A stretch of DNA of 64,000 nucleotides, taken from positions 62,001 through 126,000 of the forward strand of contig UQBC01000002.1 in the NCBI GenBank assembly GCA_900539195.1, in the 5' to 3' direction. Shown piece after piece: positions 1 through 10,200 of the stretch. The first letter of the stretch is position 1, and each line of letters begins with the position of its first letter. The DNA comes from an uncultured Oscillospiraceae bacterium (GTDB lineage Bacteria; Bacillota; Clostridia; Oscillospirales; Ruminococcaceae). The notes beneath the pieces were generated by a model, which searched no databases, was not told where the DNA came from, and was given only the letters and a program-made list of their open reading frames with translations. The translations under genes and the position numbers were made by a program.

Positions 1-3
1 CAT
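1..3 (-). CDS. leuD: leuD start codon, gene runs off the window
   Basis: Only the start codon is inside the window. On the minus strand the leuC stop (13-15) is followed by an AAGGTGAG-type ribosome site and an ATG at 3-1. leuD, the small subunit of 3-isopropylmalate dehydratase, normally follows leuC, so this is inferred to be its start. No coding sequence is visible to confirm it. Confidence 0.5.
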
Positions 4-12
4 ATTCTCACC

Positions 13-1269
13 TTACTTTATGCCTGTTATCTTACCTGCTATAGCACTTGCCGCCGCAACTGCCGGGCTTGCAAGATAAACCTCGCTGTCAACGTGTCCC
101 ATTCTTCCTACAAAGTTTCTGTTTGTGGTGGAAATAGCACGTTCTCCTGCCGCAAGTATACCCATATGACCGCCAAGACACGGACCGCAGGTGGGAGTAG
201 AAAGCACACAGCCTGCATTTACAAATATCTCTGCAAGACCTTCCTTTATGCACTGGAGGTAAACCTTCTGAGTGCCGGGGATAACTATACATCTTACACC
301 CTTTGCAATGTGCTTGCCATTGAGAATCTCAGCGGCGATACGCATATCGCTTATTCTGCCGTTTGTACATGAGCCTATAACCGCCTGGTCGATCTTTATA
401 TCCTCTGTAATCTCGTCAACTGTCTTTGTGTTTTCGGGCAGATGAGGGAATGAAACCGTCTGCTTTACGGTTGACAGGTCAATGTCGATAACTCTTGAAT
501 ATACTGCGTCCTCGTCAGCCTTGAATATATCAAAGTCACGGTCTGCTCTTTCTTTCATATATGCCATTGTTATCTCGTCAACTTCAAATATACCGTTCTT
601 TGCGCCGGCTTCAATAGCCATATTGGCAATGCAAAGTCTGTCGTCTATCGAAAGGCTCTTCAAGCCCTCGCCGGTAAATTCCATAGACTGATAAAGTGCG
701 CCGTCAACGCCTATCATACCGATTATGTGAAGAATAACATCCTTGCCGCTTACATACTTGTTAAGCTTTCCTGTCAGGTTGAACTTTATAGCGGAGGGAA
801 CCTTAAACCACGCCTCGCCTGTTGCCATACCTGCCGCCATATCGGTCGAGCCTACGCCTGTTGAGAATGCGCCGAGTGCGCCGTATGTACAGGTGTGGCT
901 GTCTGCTCCTATGCACAGCTCACCGGGGCCTATAAGACCTTTTTCGGGAAGGAGTGCGTGTTCAATACCCATTTCGCCTACATCGTAATAATTTGTAATA
1001 TCGTACTTTCCTGCGAACTCTCTGCACTGCTTGCACTGAGTAGCCGCCTTGATGTCCTTGTTCGGTGTGAAGTGATCCATTACAAGAGAAATCTTATCCT
1101 TGTTGAATATGCCGCCGAAGCCTGCCTTGTTGAACTCGTTTATCGCAACGGGGCTTGTAATATCGTTACCGAGTACCATATCCAGCTTTGCTCTTATAAG
1201 CTGTCCCTCTCTTACGCTTTCAAGTCCTGCGTGCTTTGCCAGTATCTTCTGGCTCATTGTCATGCCCAT
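13..1269 (-). CDS. leuC: 3-isopropylmalate dehydratase large subunit
   Basis: Isomerises 2-isopropylmalate to 3-isopropylmalate in leucine synthesis, acting with LeuD in the cytoplasm. The 418-residue length fits the short (archaeal/clostridial type) LeuC. The three Cys ligands expected for the aconitase-type [4Fe-4S] cluster are visible: C301 in SCTNGR and C361/C364 in [10 protein letters not shown]. The ATG at 1269 is preferred over the in-frame ATGs at 1263 and 1257 because an AGGCAGGA ribosome site lies about 8 bp upstream. It is the third gene of the ilvB-ilvN-leuC-leuD transcript, 60 bp after ilvN, so leucine and valine/isoleucine synthesis would be expressed together. Assignment is secure. 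Confidence 0.96.
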   Translation of the reverse strand: MGMTMSQKILAKHAGLESVREGQLIRAKLDMVLGNDITSPVAINEFNKAGFGGIFNKDKISLVMDHFTPNKDIKAATQCKQCREFAGKYDITNYYDVGEMGIEHALLPEKGLIGPGELCIGADSHTCTYGALGAFSTGVGSTDMAAGMATGEAWFKVPSAIKFNLTGKLNKYVSGKDVILHIIGMIGVDGALYQSMEFTGEGLKSLSIDDRLCIANMAIEAGAKNGIFEVDEITMAYMKERADRDFDIFKADEDAVYSRVIDIDLSTVKQTVSFPHLPENTKTVDEITEDIKIDQAVIGSCTNGRISDMRIAAEILNGKHIAKGVRCIVIPGTQKVYLQCIKEGLAEIFVNAGCVLSTPTCGPCLGGHMGILAAGERAISTTNRNFVGRMGHVDSEVYLASPAVAAASAIAGKITGIK

Positions 1270-1329
1270 GTGTTTGTCCTGCCTTTCTTCTGCCGCTCGT
1301 TACAAGCTGTGCCTTATGATTTGTTTACG

Positions 1330-1803
1330 TTAATCACGTTCAAGTGCCGAAATACCCGTTCTTACAATCTCTTTTACTCCGTAGGGCTGGAGAAGTCCTA
1401 TGAACGAATCTATCTTTTCGGGTTCGCCTGTAAGCTCAAGCATAAGTCTGCTCTCCGCTACATTTACGACCTTCGCTCTGAAAAGATTTGCAATCTCTAT
1501 CACAGGCTGACGTGACGCAGGGCCGTTGCCGACCTTCATAATGATATGCTCACGGCATACAGCGTTATGCAGTACCTTGACCTCCGATACGTCATAGAGC
1601 TTGCGGAGCTGTTTTACCAGCTGTTCCATCACGCCCTCGTCGCCGTCTGCAACTATTGTCATACGGGAAATGCCGAGGTTTTCGGTTTCCGCAACGTTAA
1701 GACTTATTATATTATATCCTCTGCGGCTGAACAGACCCGTTACTCTGCCGAGTACGCCGATACCGTTGTTTACGCAGACGGAAATTACGTTTCTCTCTGT
1801 CAT
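1330..1803 (-). CDS. ilvN: acetolactate synthase small (regulatory) subunit
   Basis: Regulatory partner of acetohydroxyacid synthase (IlvB); in this family it confers valine feedback inhibition and stimulates the catalytic subunit. The protein is 157 residues, the usual length of the IlvN/IlvH short form. It has an N-terminal ACT domain (about residues 4-75, with the conserved NNGIGVLGRVTGLFSRRGYN-type segment) and a C-terminal ACT-like half. A GGAGG ribosome site sits 8 bp before the ATG at 1803. The gene starts 14 bp after the ilvB stop, so the two are almost certainly co-translated in stoichiometric amounts. No oddities seen. Confidence 0.95.
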   Translation of the reverse strand: MTERNVISVCVNNGIGVLGRVTGLFSRRGYNIISLNVAETENLGISRMTIVADGDEGVMEQLVKQLRKLYDVSEVKVLHNAVCREHIIMKVGNGPASRQPVIEIANLFRAKVVNVAESRLMLELTGEPEKIDSFIGLLQPYGVKEIVRTGISALERD

Positions 1804-1817
1804 TTTTATGCCTCCGT

Positions 1818-3512
1818 TCAGTCGTCGATTTCTATCTCAAGGATAGGCTCGGTTATGGATTTTCCTGCCGGTACCATAGGAAGAACGTTTATATCTTTGT
1901 CTATTCTCGCCTCGATAAGCACGGGGGCTGTCTTTGAAACCTCAAGAGCCTCACGCAGTATCTCCTCGCACTTGTCCTCGCTGTCTATAACAAACGACTT
2001 TATGCCGAACGCTTCTCCGAGCTTCATATAATCTGTAGGACGGTCAAGCGTCGTCTGTGAAAATCTCTTGCCGTAGAACAATCTCTGCCACTGACGAACC
2101 ATACCGAGAACGTTATTGTTGATAACAAGCTCAACTACAGGTATATTGTGTTTCGACAGCGTTACAAGCTCGTTTAAGTTCATATGGAAGCTTCCGTCGC
2201 CTGCAATGTTTACGACCGTCTTGTCGGGGTTTCCGCACTTTGCACCGATAGCCGCACCAAGTCCGTAGCCCATAGTGCCAAGACCGCCGCTTGTGATAAG
2301 CTGATGAGGGTGCTTATATGCGTAATACTGAGCCGCCCACATCTGCGACTGACCTACCTCGGTTGCGATAAGCGCCTCGCCGCCTGTCAGCTTGTCAAGC
2401 GTTTCTATAAGATGCTGAGGAGTAAGAGTAAGCTCGTCTGTGCCTTTCTGCCTGCACTCGTACTGCTTCTCCCACGTCTTTATTTTGCCCATCCAGTCGG
2501 CGTGCGACTGCTGAGGAATGAGCTTTATCAGCTTTTTCATAACATCGGTGCTGTCGCCGATAACCTGATGATAAACCTTTATGTTCTTGTTTATTTCGGC
2601 AGGGTCAATGTCTATGTGAAGTACCTTTGCGTCGGGGGCGAAGGTCTGAGGATTGCCAATTACTCTGTCTGAGAATCTTGTACCGATGCCGATGAACAGG
2701 TCGCAGTTCTTTATTGCCTCTGCCGCTGTCTTTGTTCCGTGCATACCGAGCATACCCATATATCTGCTGTCGGTTTCGTCAAAGCTGCCCTGACCCATAA
2801 GCGAAGATGATACGGGAGCGTCAATAAGCTCGGCAAAAGCCTTTAATGTCTTTGCTCCGTCCTCGCCGTAGATACCGCCGCCTGTATAAAGGAACGGACG
2901 TTCAGCGTTCTTGATAAGCTCCGCCGCCTTTGCTATACAGCCGTCCTGGTGCATAGTGACGTTTACGGTATACGGCTTTAAGGGCTTGTTTACGAACTCA
3001 GCCTTCTGGGCTGTAATATCCTTAGGAACATCGACAAGGACAGGACCTTTTCTGCCGCTTCCTGCTATGTAGAATGCCTCACGCAGTGTGTCGGCAAGCT
3101 TGTTTACATCCTTTACGATGAAGTTATGCTTTGTTATCGGCATTGTGATGCCGGTTATATCAACTTCCTGGAAGCTGTCAAGTCCTAAAAGCGAACAGGC
3201 AACGTTACCCGTAATAGCCACCATAGGCACACTGTCCATATAAGCCGTTGCGATGCCTGTTACAAGGTTTGTCGCACCTGGACCCGATGTTGCTATAACA
3301 ACGCCCGTCCTGCCTGTCGAACGTGCATAGCCGTCAGCCGCATGGCTTGCACCCTGCTCATGTGCCGTCAGAACGTGATGTATTTTGTCGCTGTAATTGT
3401 ATAAGCTGTCATAGATATTCAGAACTGCGCCGCCGGGATAGCCGAAAACGGTGTCAACGCCCTGCTCTATCAGACATTCGCAGATTATATCTGCACCCGT
3501 CAGATTTCTCAT
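1818..3512 (-). CDS. ilvB: acetolactate synthase catalytic subunit
   Basis: Thiamine-diphosphate enzyme that condenses two pyruvates (or pyruvate with 2-oxobutyrate), the first common step of valine, leucine and isoleucine synthesis. Visible features are the N-terminal TPP-binding half with the catalytic Glu in TAHEQGASHAADGYAR, the central FAD-binding-like domain (GIGTRFSDR), and the C-terminal TPP motif starting GDGSFHMN and ending in NNN. Two ATGs nine bases apart are possible. The second (3512) is chosen because the AAGGA ribosome site directly abuts the first ATG (3521) and lies about 9 bp before the second; this gives 564 residues. First gene of the operon, read from a consensus promoter at 3579-3607. 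Confidence 0.95.
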   Translation of the reverse strand: MRNLTGADIICECLIEQGVDTVFGYPGGAVLNIYDSLYNYSDKIHHVLTAHEQGASHAADGYARSTGRTGVVIATSGPGATNLVTGIATAYMDSVPMVAITGNVACSLLGLDSFQEVDITGITMPITKHNFIVKDVNKLADTLREAFYIAGSGRKGPVLVDVPKDITAQKAEFVNKPLKPYTVNVTMHQDGCIAKAAELIKNAERPFLYTGGGIYGEDGAKTLKAFAELIDAPVSSSLMGQGSFDETDSRYMGMLGMHGTKTAAEAIKNCDLFIGIGTRFSDRVIGNPQTFAPDAKVLHIDIDPAEINKNIKVYHQVIGDSTDVMKKLIKLIPQQSHADWMGKIKTWEKQYECRQKGTDELTLTPQHLIETLDKLTGGEALIATEVGQSQMWAAQYYAYKHPHQLITSGGLGTMGYGLGAAIGAKCGNPDKTVVNIAGDGSFHMNLNELVTLSKHNIPVVELVINNNVLGMVRQWQRLFYGKRFSQTTLDRPTDYMKLGEAFGIKSFVIDSEDKCEEILREALEVSKTAPVLIEARIDKDINVLPMVPAGKSITEPILEIEIDD

Positions 3513-3578
3513 TTCTTTCATTCCTTTTTCTTTACACTCAGATTATTTATAATAACGGATAAAAAATCCTATCGTTTT

Positions 3579-3607
3579 ATTTTAACACTATACAGCGTTT
3601 TTGTCAA
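3579..3607 (-). promoter_or_regulatory. housekeeping promoter of the ilvB operon
   Basis: On the minus strand TTGACA (3607-3602) and TAAAAT (3584-3579) are separated by exactly 17 bp. Transcription should start near 3572, leaving an untranslated leader of about 60 nt. That leader holds only a very short hairpin (GGAT/ATCC around a T-run), with no room for a T-box or a leucine leader peptide plus attenuator. Amino-acid control, if any, is therefore more likely by a DNA-binding repressor such as CodY; that is inference. Confidence 0.8.
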
Positions 3608-3791
3608 TGGCGAAACCGCATTATAAAGCAATAAAAGGACGCCCCGCGAATGGCGTGAAAAGCAAGGCGGGTCAAAGCGTGCGTTTTATTCGGCGTAAAA
3701 TCGTCACGGCGGAAATGCATAACTTCGGCTATTAATATATGATATGCCGAAAATTACGGTTTTGCGGTCGTTTCGGGGCGGCAGCTTACCA

Positions 3792-3821
3792 TTCGTGCCA
3801 TTATATCAGCCGTTCGTGCCA
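3792..3821 (+). promoter_or_regulatory. paired 9-bp direct repeats, possible response-regulator operator
   Basis: TTCGTGCCA occurs twice, at 3792-3800 and 3813-3821, with exactly 12 bp between copies (21 bp start to start, two helical turns). The second copy ends 5 bp before the -35 hexamer at 3827. Two 9-bp direct repeats about 12 bp apart next to the -35 is the arrangement used by LytTR-type activators such as AgrA, although this base sequence does not match the AgrA consensus. Function is inferred. Confidence 0.45.
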
Positions 3822-3826
3822 AAAAG

Positions 3827-3855
3827 TTGAAAATGAAAAGCGAATGAGTTATGAT
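3827..3855 (+). promoter_or_regulatory. promoter for receiver and giant protein genes
   Basis: TTGAAA (3827-3832) and TATGAT (3850-3855) with 17-bp spacing. An alternative -10, TATAAT at 3855-3860, would leave a poor 22-bp spacing. Start of transcription is expected near 3862, about 23 nt before the first gene. The moderately weak hexamers plus the upstream direct repeats suggest an activated promoter. Confidence 0.6.
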
Positions 3856-3884
3856 ATAATTATAAAATTATAAGGGGGAGAGGT

Positions 3885-4241
3885 ATGCTCATCTGCGTTT
3901 ACGATACCGCAAACGAGGCGGAGATACTGAAAGCAAAAATAACACAGATCGCAACGGCGGCATATCGAAGAATTGCCTACAGGGTATGTCAGAGGTATGA
4001 GAGCTTTGTGAATGAGTGTAAGACGGCTGACCTTATAATCGTGCTTGCCGACGGAGCGGACGGTATGGAGGGCGTTATTGCGGCGAAGAATGCCGACAGG
4101 GATACGCCTGTAATATGGCTGTCGGACGATGAGGGATTCGGGGCGCAGTCATACAGGCTTGGCTGTACCTATTTCCACAAAAAGCCGATACCGCTTGAAA
4201 AGCTGAAGGAGGCACTGCATAAGTGCAGGTGCATGGCGTAA
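3885..4241 (+). CDS. degenerate CheY-like receiver domain protein
   Basis: A 118-residue stand-alone protein whose fold pattern resembles a response-regulator receiver: N-terminal strand with acidic residue (MLICVYDT), helix, the stretch ADLIIVLADGADGMEG where the phospho-acceptor strand and GMDG loop should be, a TPVIWLSD strand, and the conserved Lys-Pro near the C-terminus (FHKKPI). The position normally held by the phosphorylated Asp appears to be Leu, and the loop is two residues short, so conventional phosphorylation is doubtful. There is no DNA-binding domain. It lies 28 bp upstream of the giant secreted-protein gene and shares its promoter. It may be a phosphorylation-independent adaptor or regulator; the target is unknown. 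A GGGGGAGAGG ribosome region precedes the ATG. Confidence 0.65.
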   Translation: MLICVYDTANEAEILKAKITQIATAAYRRIAYRVCQRYESFVNECKTADLIIVLADGADGMEGVIAAKNADRDTPVIWLSDDEGFGAQSYRLGCTYFHKKPIPLEKLKEALHKCRCMA

Positions 4242-4257
4242 GCACGGGTAAATCTAC

Positions 4258-4263
4258 AGGAGG
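4258..4263 (+). promoter_or_regulatory. strong ribosome binding site of the giant gene
   Basis: A perfect AGGAGG lies 6 bp before the ATG at 4270. This fixes the start of the 14.4-kb reading frame and places a signal peptide at its N-terminus. Confidence 0.85.
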
Positions 4264-4269
4264 AAAAAC

Positions 4270-7200
4270 ATGAAGAAAAAATTTGTACGGCTCATAAGTG
4301 CGGTGCTGTCTGCGGCAATGACGCTGACGGCTGTACCGTTATCGGCATTTGCCGAGGGCGAGGCACATACGCATGACGGCGAGAGCAATGTCATCACGAC
4401 ACCGCTTGATTTCAGAGAAAAGACGGCGGACGAAAGCGGTGACGGCTGGAGCTGGGATCATGACACAAAGACGCTGACGCTTAACGGAGTGAACATTCAG
4501 GCGACAACAGAAGAGAATATGATGAGCGTCGTAACAGTCCCCGACGGTACGAAAATAGTGCTGAACGGTGAAAACACTATCGTACAGACCGATACCCTCG
4601 AAAGCGATACATACGTTCTCAGTGCCGTAAATAATAAAGAGGTCAATTGTGACGGCACAATGACGATCAGCGGCGACGGTGTGCTGAATGCAGAGAACCG
4701 CTCTACAGACAGTATGGCACGCTCTCTCGGCGGATCAATAATCCTGAACGGCGGTACAGTAAACGCAACAGGTACTGTAAAGACAAATTCGCTTGAAATA
4801 CATAATGACGGTGTGCTGAACGCAAATGCGACAACTGCATCTTTTGAGGGTGTGGCTGTCAATGTCAGCGGCGGCATTACTGTTGACGGCAACGGCAGTC
4901 TTACTGCAGTAGGTTGTGCTAATGAATCTACGTTAAACAGTGCAATATTGCTTACCAGTAATTTCGGTGACAAAATTTCCGTCAGCGAAAACGGCAGTAT
5001 TACTGTGCCTGAAGGCAATGCAGCAAGAGTCGGAATATACTACAGCGGAAACAACGGCGACGGAATGGATGCCGAAATAAGCGGCGGTAAGGTCACTGCT
5101 TACGGTGCTAAGTATGGCATTTACAAAGTAAACCTTATAATGAGCGGTACAGGCTCGGTATATACTACGGGCGGTTCATACGCTATCGGTCAAACTGTAC
5201 CGACAATAGACAAGGACGAATTTGTAGTAAAGGGTTCGACTGAGTTCAAGGCTGAGGAAAGTGCTGTGACAGGCGAGGTCAAGCTTAACGGCGGCTATTA
5301 TGAGATTGACGGAGCGGACGCTAAGACGGTAGTTATAAAGCCTGATACTTCTCCCCGTATAATACTCGGAAACCAAATCGGAATATTCAAGACTGAAGAG
5401 TATGAAATAATTGAAGACATGGACATGACTGATATCAAGCTCAAGGGTACGGTTTACTTTGATATTACTCTGAAGAATATGAGCGATGAAGAGTTTGCAG
5501 ACGCAAGAGGCTATTTCGGCGGCGATGAACCCGATTTATTAGCAAGCATAATCAAGACCGATTACGGCTGGGTGTGCATGGTCTGCGATACCGAGTTTTC
5601 GGTTACATACGACACTGATAATACTCTTACAATAAAGTGCGGAGATATTGTATCCAATACCGTTCAGGTAAAGTCGAATGCAAACCGTTTCAACAAGGTT
5701 ACACAGGGTGACAACACAAACAGAACGGTTTTCTATACAAACACTTCGCAGGAAGAGAAGGACAATTACAAGCTTGTAAGCACCTATACGGTTGACAGTG
5801 AAAGCATAAGCTATAACTGGTACAGTACGAACAGTGCATACAGTGCAGATGAGCTCGGTGCGGCAGTATCCGGAAGCAACGGCGAATTCAAGCTTGCGGA
5901 TAATATTCCTGCCGGAAATTATGTTCTGTATTGCGATATAACCTATTCAGACGGTGACAGCACAGAAACTGTTACAGAAAAATTTACATTTACATATAAA
6001 GAATGTGCACATGAAAACGGTTATTCCGACGGTAAATGCACAAACTGCGGAGCGTTATGTGATCACAGCGATATTGACATTGGCATGGGTAAGTGTAACA
6101 AGTGTGAGCGTCAGTTTGTTGCTACGATCAGCACAGACGGCAATGCGCCGACAGGCTATGACACGCTCGCAGACTGCCTTGACAGCATTACTGCCGATAC
6201 CGGAAACTATGTTAAGATCTATCAGGATATCGGCGATACATCGGCAACTGCAACTTTAGATACTATAGATGTAAAACACAATGTTATGATCGACCTTAAC
6301 GGTCACAAGCTGAACAATATCAAGCTTGGGGTCAACAAACTTGGGGTCAACAAAGACGTCACGCTTACATTAACCGGCACAGCGGGCAGTTATGTTACGC
6401 AGGTGTATGTTCGCAAAGGCGGCGGATCATTCATAATTGACAGCGAAGCAAATGTAGAATTTAATACAATTTTTGTTGAGGACAGTGCACGGCTTGCTGT
6501 AAACGATGGCGCAAAAGTAACTACAGAGCAGTTGACTGTGATAGCATCAGTGGCTGATGACGGAACTACAACGACATCTGTAAAGCTCGCTACGGGAATG
6601 AAGTTAGGTGGGCTGACATATCATCGCCAAAACAATTCCGGCGCTCTGAAATTAGGCAATCTTCTTGATGTTACCCGGCAGGCACTGCGACGTGAAGATA
6701 ACGGCAATTATCTTGATCTTTATAAAGAATATGGAAGTATGGGTTATTCCGTTGCGCTTACTGTTGTTGAGCATACTGACGCTGACCACAAATACAGCGA
6801 TGGAACAGGCAAGTGCGAGGAGTGCGGAAAGCCCTGCGAGCATGGCGGTGATATAAACACGGACACCGGCATCTGCTCAATCTGCGGTGCGGTTGTGTCT
6901 GTCGCACTCTATACAGACAAGAACGGAAGCTTAAAGTATGTAGATACCGATGAGCTTGACTCTTTACTGAATGAATACAACGGAAGCGGTACGATAAAGC
7001 TGTTTAAGGATTATTCTAAACCAAGCGCTCAGTATGACTTATACGGAGAACTTACAATTGACTTAAACGGACGCCAATTTAAAATCCGGAGTATTACTCC
7101 TTGCAAAAGCGGAAAGCTTACGATCAAAAACAGCGGCAATCCGGTTATGCTCGGTTGTAATGTATATCCGACAAACGACGCTTCATACGCCGGCGGTACG

Positions 7201-10200
7201 CTTATAATAGACGGCGATGTAGTTTTAGACACTTCGATCTATGTATATGATTCGAGTACGGTTATATTGAAAGCCGGTGCATATCAAGCCGGACTTTACG
7301 CCAGGGACAGCAAGACATTATACGATATGCTCGGAGAGGGTAAGGCTTTCTTCAAGACTGACGGAACTCTTTTCAATGCAAATGTTAAGGAAATATCAAG
7401 CAGTGAAACGCTGACAATCAAAGACCACAGCCATACCTATGTTGACGGCGAGTGCGGCTGCGGATATGTTTGCCCTCACAGCGATGTTAACAGCGAAACG
7501 GGTAAGTGTAACGAGTGTGAATATCAGTATGCGGCTGTTATCGTAAAGGACGGGGCTGCAGCTTCTGTTTATAAGGAAACTGAGATGGAAGCGGCTTTTG
7601 AAGCGGCTGACAGTGACGCAAACACCGGCTGTACATTAAGAGTATACAAGAATTATACAGGCAGCTATAAAACACTCAGCGGTAAGTTCACGCTGTGGAT
7701 CGCTGAGGAAGCCAATGTAGGTGCGTTAACTGTTTCGGGAGATATAACCGTTACGGGATCGAAAAAAAATAATAGTATTTATGGCGATTTCAATGTAGCG
7801 GACGGCGGTAAGCTGACATTTGACGAAAACTGCGGCGCTAAGGGAACTGTGTCGGTAGGTGCAGGTACATTTGACTGCTATTGTTCAATCGGCATAACAC
7901 TCAATATAAACGATGCAAGCAGTGACGTAATTCTTCACGGCGGATCTTTCAGAAAAATATGCTATAACGGCGGCGGGGACAGAGCAAACGCAGAAATACT
8001 GACTTTGTTGGCTGAGAACCGTATGTTTATGAAGTATCCCAATGCTGAGACGATAGACGGCTCAAAAACACTGTTGAAAGACGGTCTTGCAACTGTTTTT
8101 GTAACATCACATGAAGATCACAGTTACGACAGCACAACGGGCAAGTGTACGATTTGCGGTAAGCGGTGCGGTCATACGGATGTTGACAGCAAAACGGGTA
8201 TGTGCAAAACCTGTCAGTATGAGTTCGTTGCTACGCTGACTGTAGGCGACAAGGTAACCGGCTTTGATTCACTGAGCGATTGCCTTAGCAAGACTTCAGA
8301 AGACAGCGAAAACTATGTAAAGATTTATAAGAATATCGATGATAGAACAACTATAAATGTAAATCATACTGTTACTGTTGACCTTAACGGTCATAAGCTG
8401 TATTATATCGAACTCAAGGTCAACAACGACAATGGTGCCGGTAATCTTACATTGACCGGCTCAGAGGACAGCTATATTAGTCAAGTGGATGTTTGCGGAG
8501 GTAGAACATTTAAAATTGATAGCTACGCAAATATAAACTTCGAAACAATTTTTGTTGAGGCAGGTGCGCGGTTCGAAGTAAGCTACGGTGCAAATGTAAC
8601 TGTAAATACTTTGGTCGTGAAGGAATCTTTAAAGCTTTACGGAAGAACAACAACATCTGTAAGGCTTGCTACGGGAATGAGAATAGGTACGTTGATGTAT
8701 GAACTCGACCGCAACTCCGGCTCCGGCAACCTGCTGCTTTATTCTCTGCTTGGAGAAGGTAAGGCACTGCAATATGACAACAGCGGTGAGTATGTTGATA
8801 TTTATGAAAAGTTTACATCAAAGATTATACACGATTCGTTTACTGTTGTAGATCATTACGAACACAGCTACGACAAAGCAACGGGCAAGTGCGTCTGCGG
8901 ATATGTATGCCCCCACAGTGATGTTGACAGCAAAACAGGTGTATGCTCTATCTGCGAGTATCAGCTTACTGCGGGCATTTCGGGCGTGGGAACAGCGAAG
9001 TATTTCGATAATATAGACAACGCTTTTACTGCGGCATTATCGGCGGAAAACAACGGTTGTACGCTGACATTGTATAAGCACTGCGAGATTACACAGAACG
9101 TAGAAATCGGCAATACAACGGTTACTGTCGATGTGAACGGATGTTCACTCGGCGGAGAGGCAGATATAAGTGTAAATAACGGTGGTGTGCTGTACCTTAA
9201 GGACAGCAGGAAAAGCACCTACTACGGATGCATAGACGCACCTTTTAGTGTAAACGGCGGTACGCTTATAAACGGTACTGCAGACGGCGGCAGTTCAGCC
9301 GCAGATGTACTCAATTTAGTCATTAACAGTGCTAAGTGTGTTGAAATATACGGCGGCATATTTGAGAATGTTTATATTGCACACGCAAGCGGTGTAGCTT
9401 TATACGGCGGAAGGTACAACACCATCTGCGGCGAGGAAAGCAACACACCAGTAAACGCTCTGCTTGCAAAGGGCTATGCGTTTGCAACCTTAAACAGTGT
9501 CACACATCTCCCCGAAAGTATAGTTGACGGCAGTGCGAAGACAATCGGCGAAGGAATTAGAAATGTCACAGTTGTAGCGCATGAGCATAGATACAACGTG
9601 GAAACGGGCAAGTGTCCGTGCGGCGTTTGTGCGCTTGCTATATTTACCGAGACAACACAAAGCTCTGAAACTTATACATTTATTGAAAGCGAAACACAGT
9701 TTAAAAATATTGCGGAAAATGAGGCTGACGGTGTATTAAAGCTGACCGGCGATGTAGATTGTATTGTTAAGGGCATAATAATAAACGGCAATAAAACGAT
9801 CGACATGAACGGTCATACGCTGAATGTTTCGGTCGGTACCGAGGAAATAAGCGCAGTAGCGGTTTACGGAAATGTAACCTTTGAAAACAGCGGAAGCAGC
9901 CGTGCAGTTATAAACGCCACCGGCGTTTATTCCTATGGAATGGTAACTGTAAACGGAGATATTGAATTCGATACTTTTGCAACATTTGAAGACGGCGACG
10001 CTTTGATCAATGCCGGAGTATTCAAGAGCATTTATGTTCAGGGAAGAAGTGTAATTGAAATACTGGGTAGCGGTAAGGCGCTTGCAAGTGAAAGCGGAGA
10101 AATACTGAATGCAAGCGTACAACAAATATACAAAGCAGGCGATAATATATTTGTTACGGCTCACCCGAAGCATACATACGATGATCACGGCAACTGCGCT

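Larger units (their letters stand above)
3522..3884. other. divergent intergenic region ilvB / receiver protein
   Basis: Gene-free 363-bp region between two divergent transcripts. It contains the ilvB promoter (3579-3607, minus), a 28-bp dyad with 6-bp arms TTCGGC/GCCGAA (3724-3751) around an AT-rich centre, two perfect 9-bp direct repeats (3792-3800 and 3813-3821), and the promoter for the receiver and giant-protein genes (3827-3855, plus). The remainder (about 3610-3720) shows a small GC-rich inverted repeat but no ORF. Confidence 0.7.

Noticed and set aside
3522..3578. T-box or leader-peptide attenuator before ilvB
   Set aside because: The predicted leader is only about 60 nt, too short for a T-box, and holds no Leu/Val/Ile-rich peptide.
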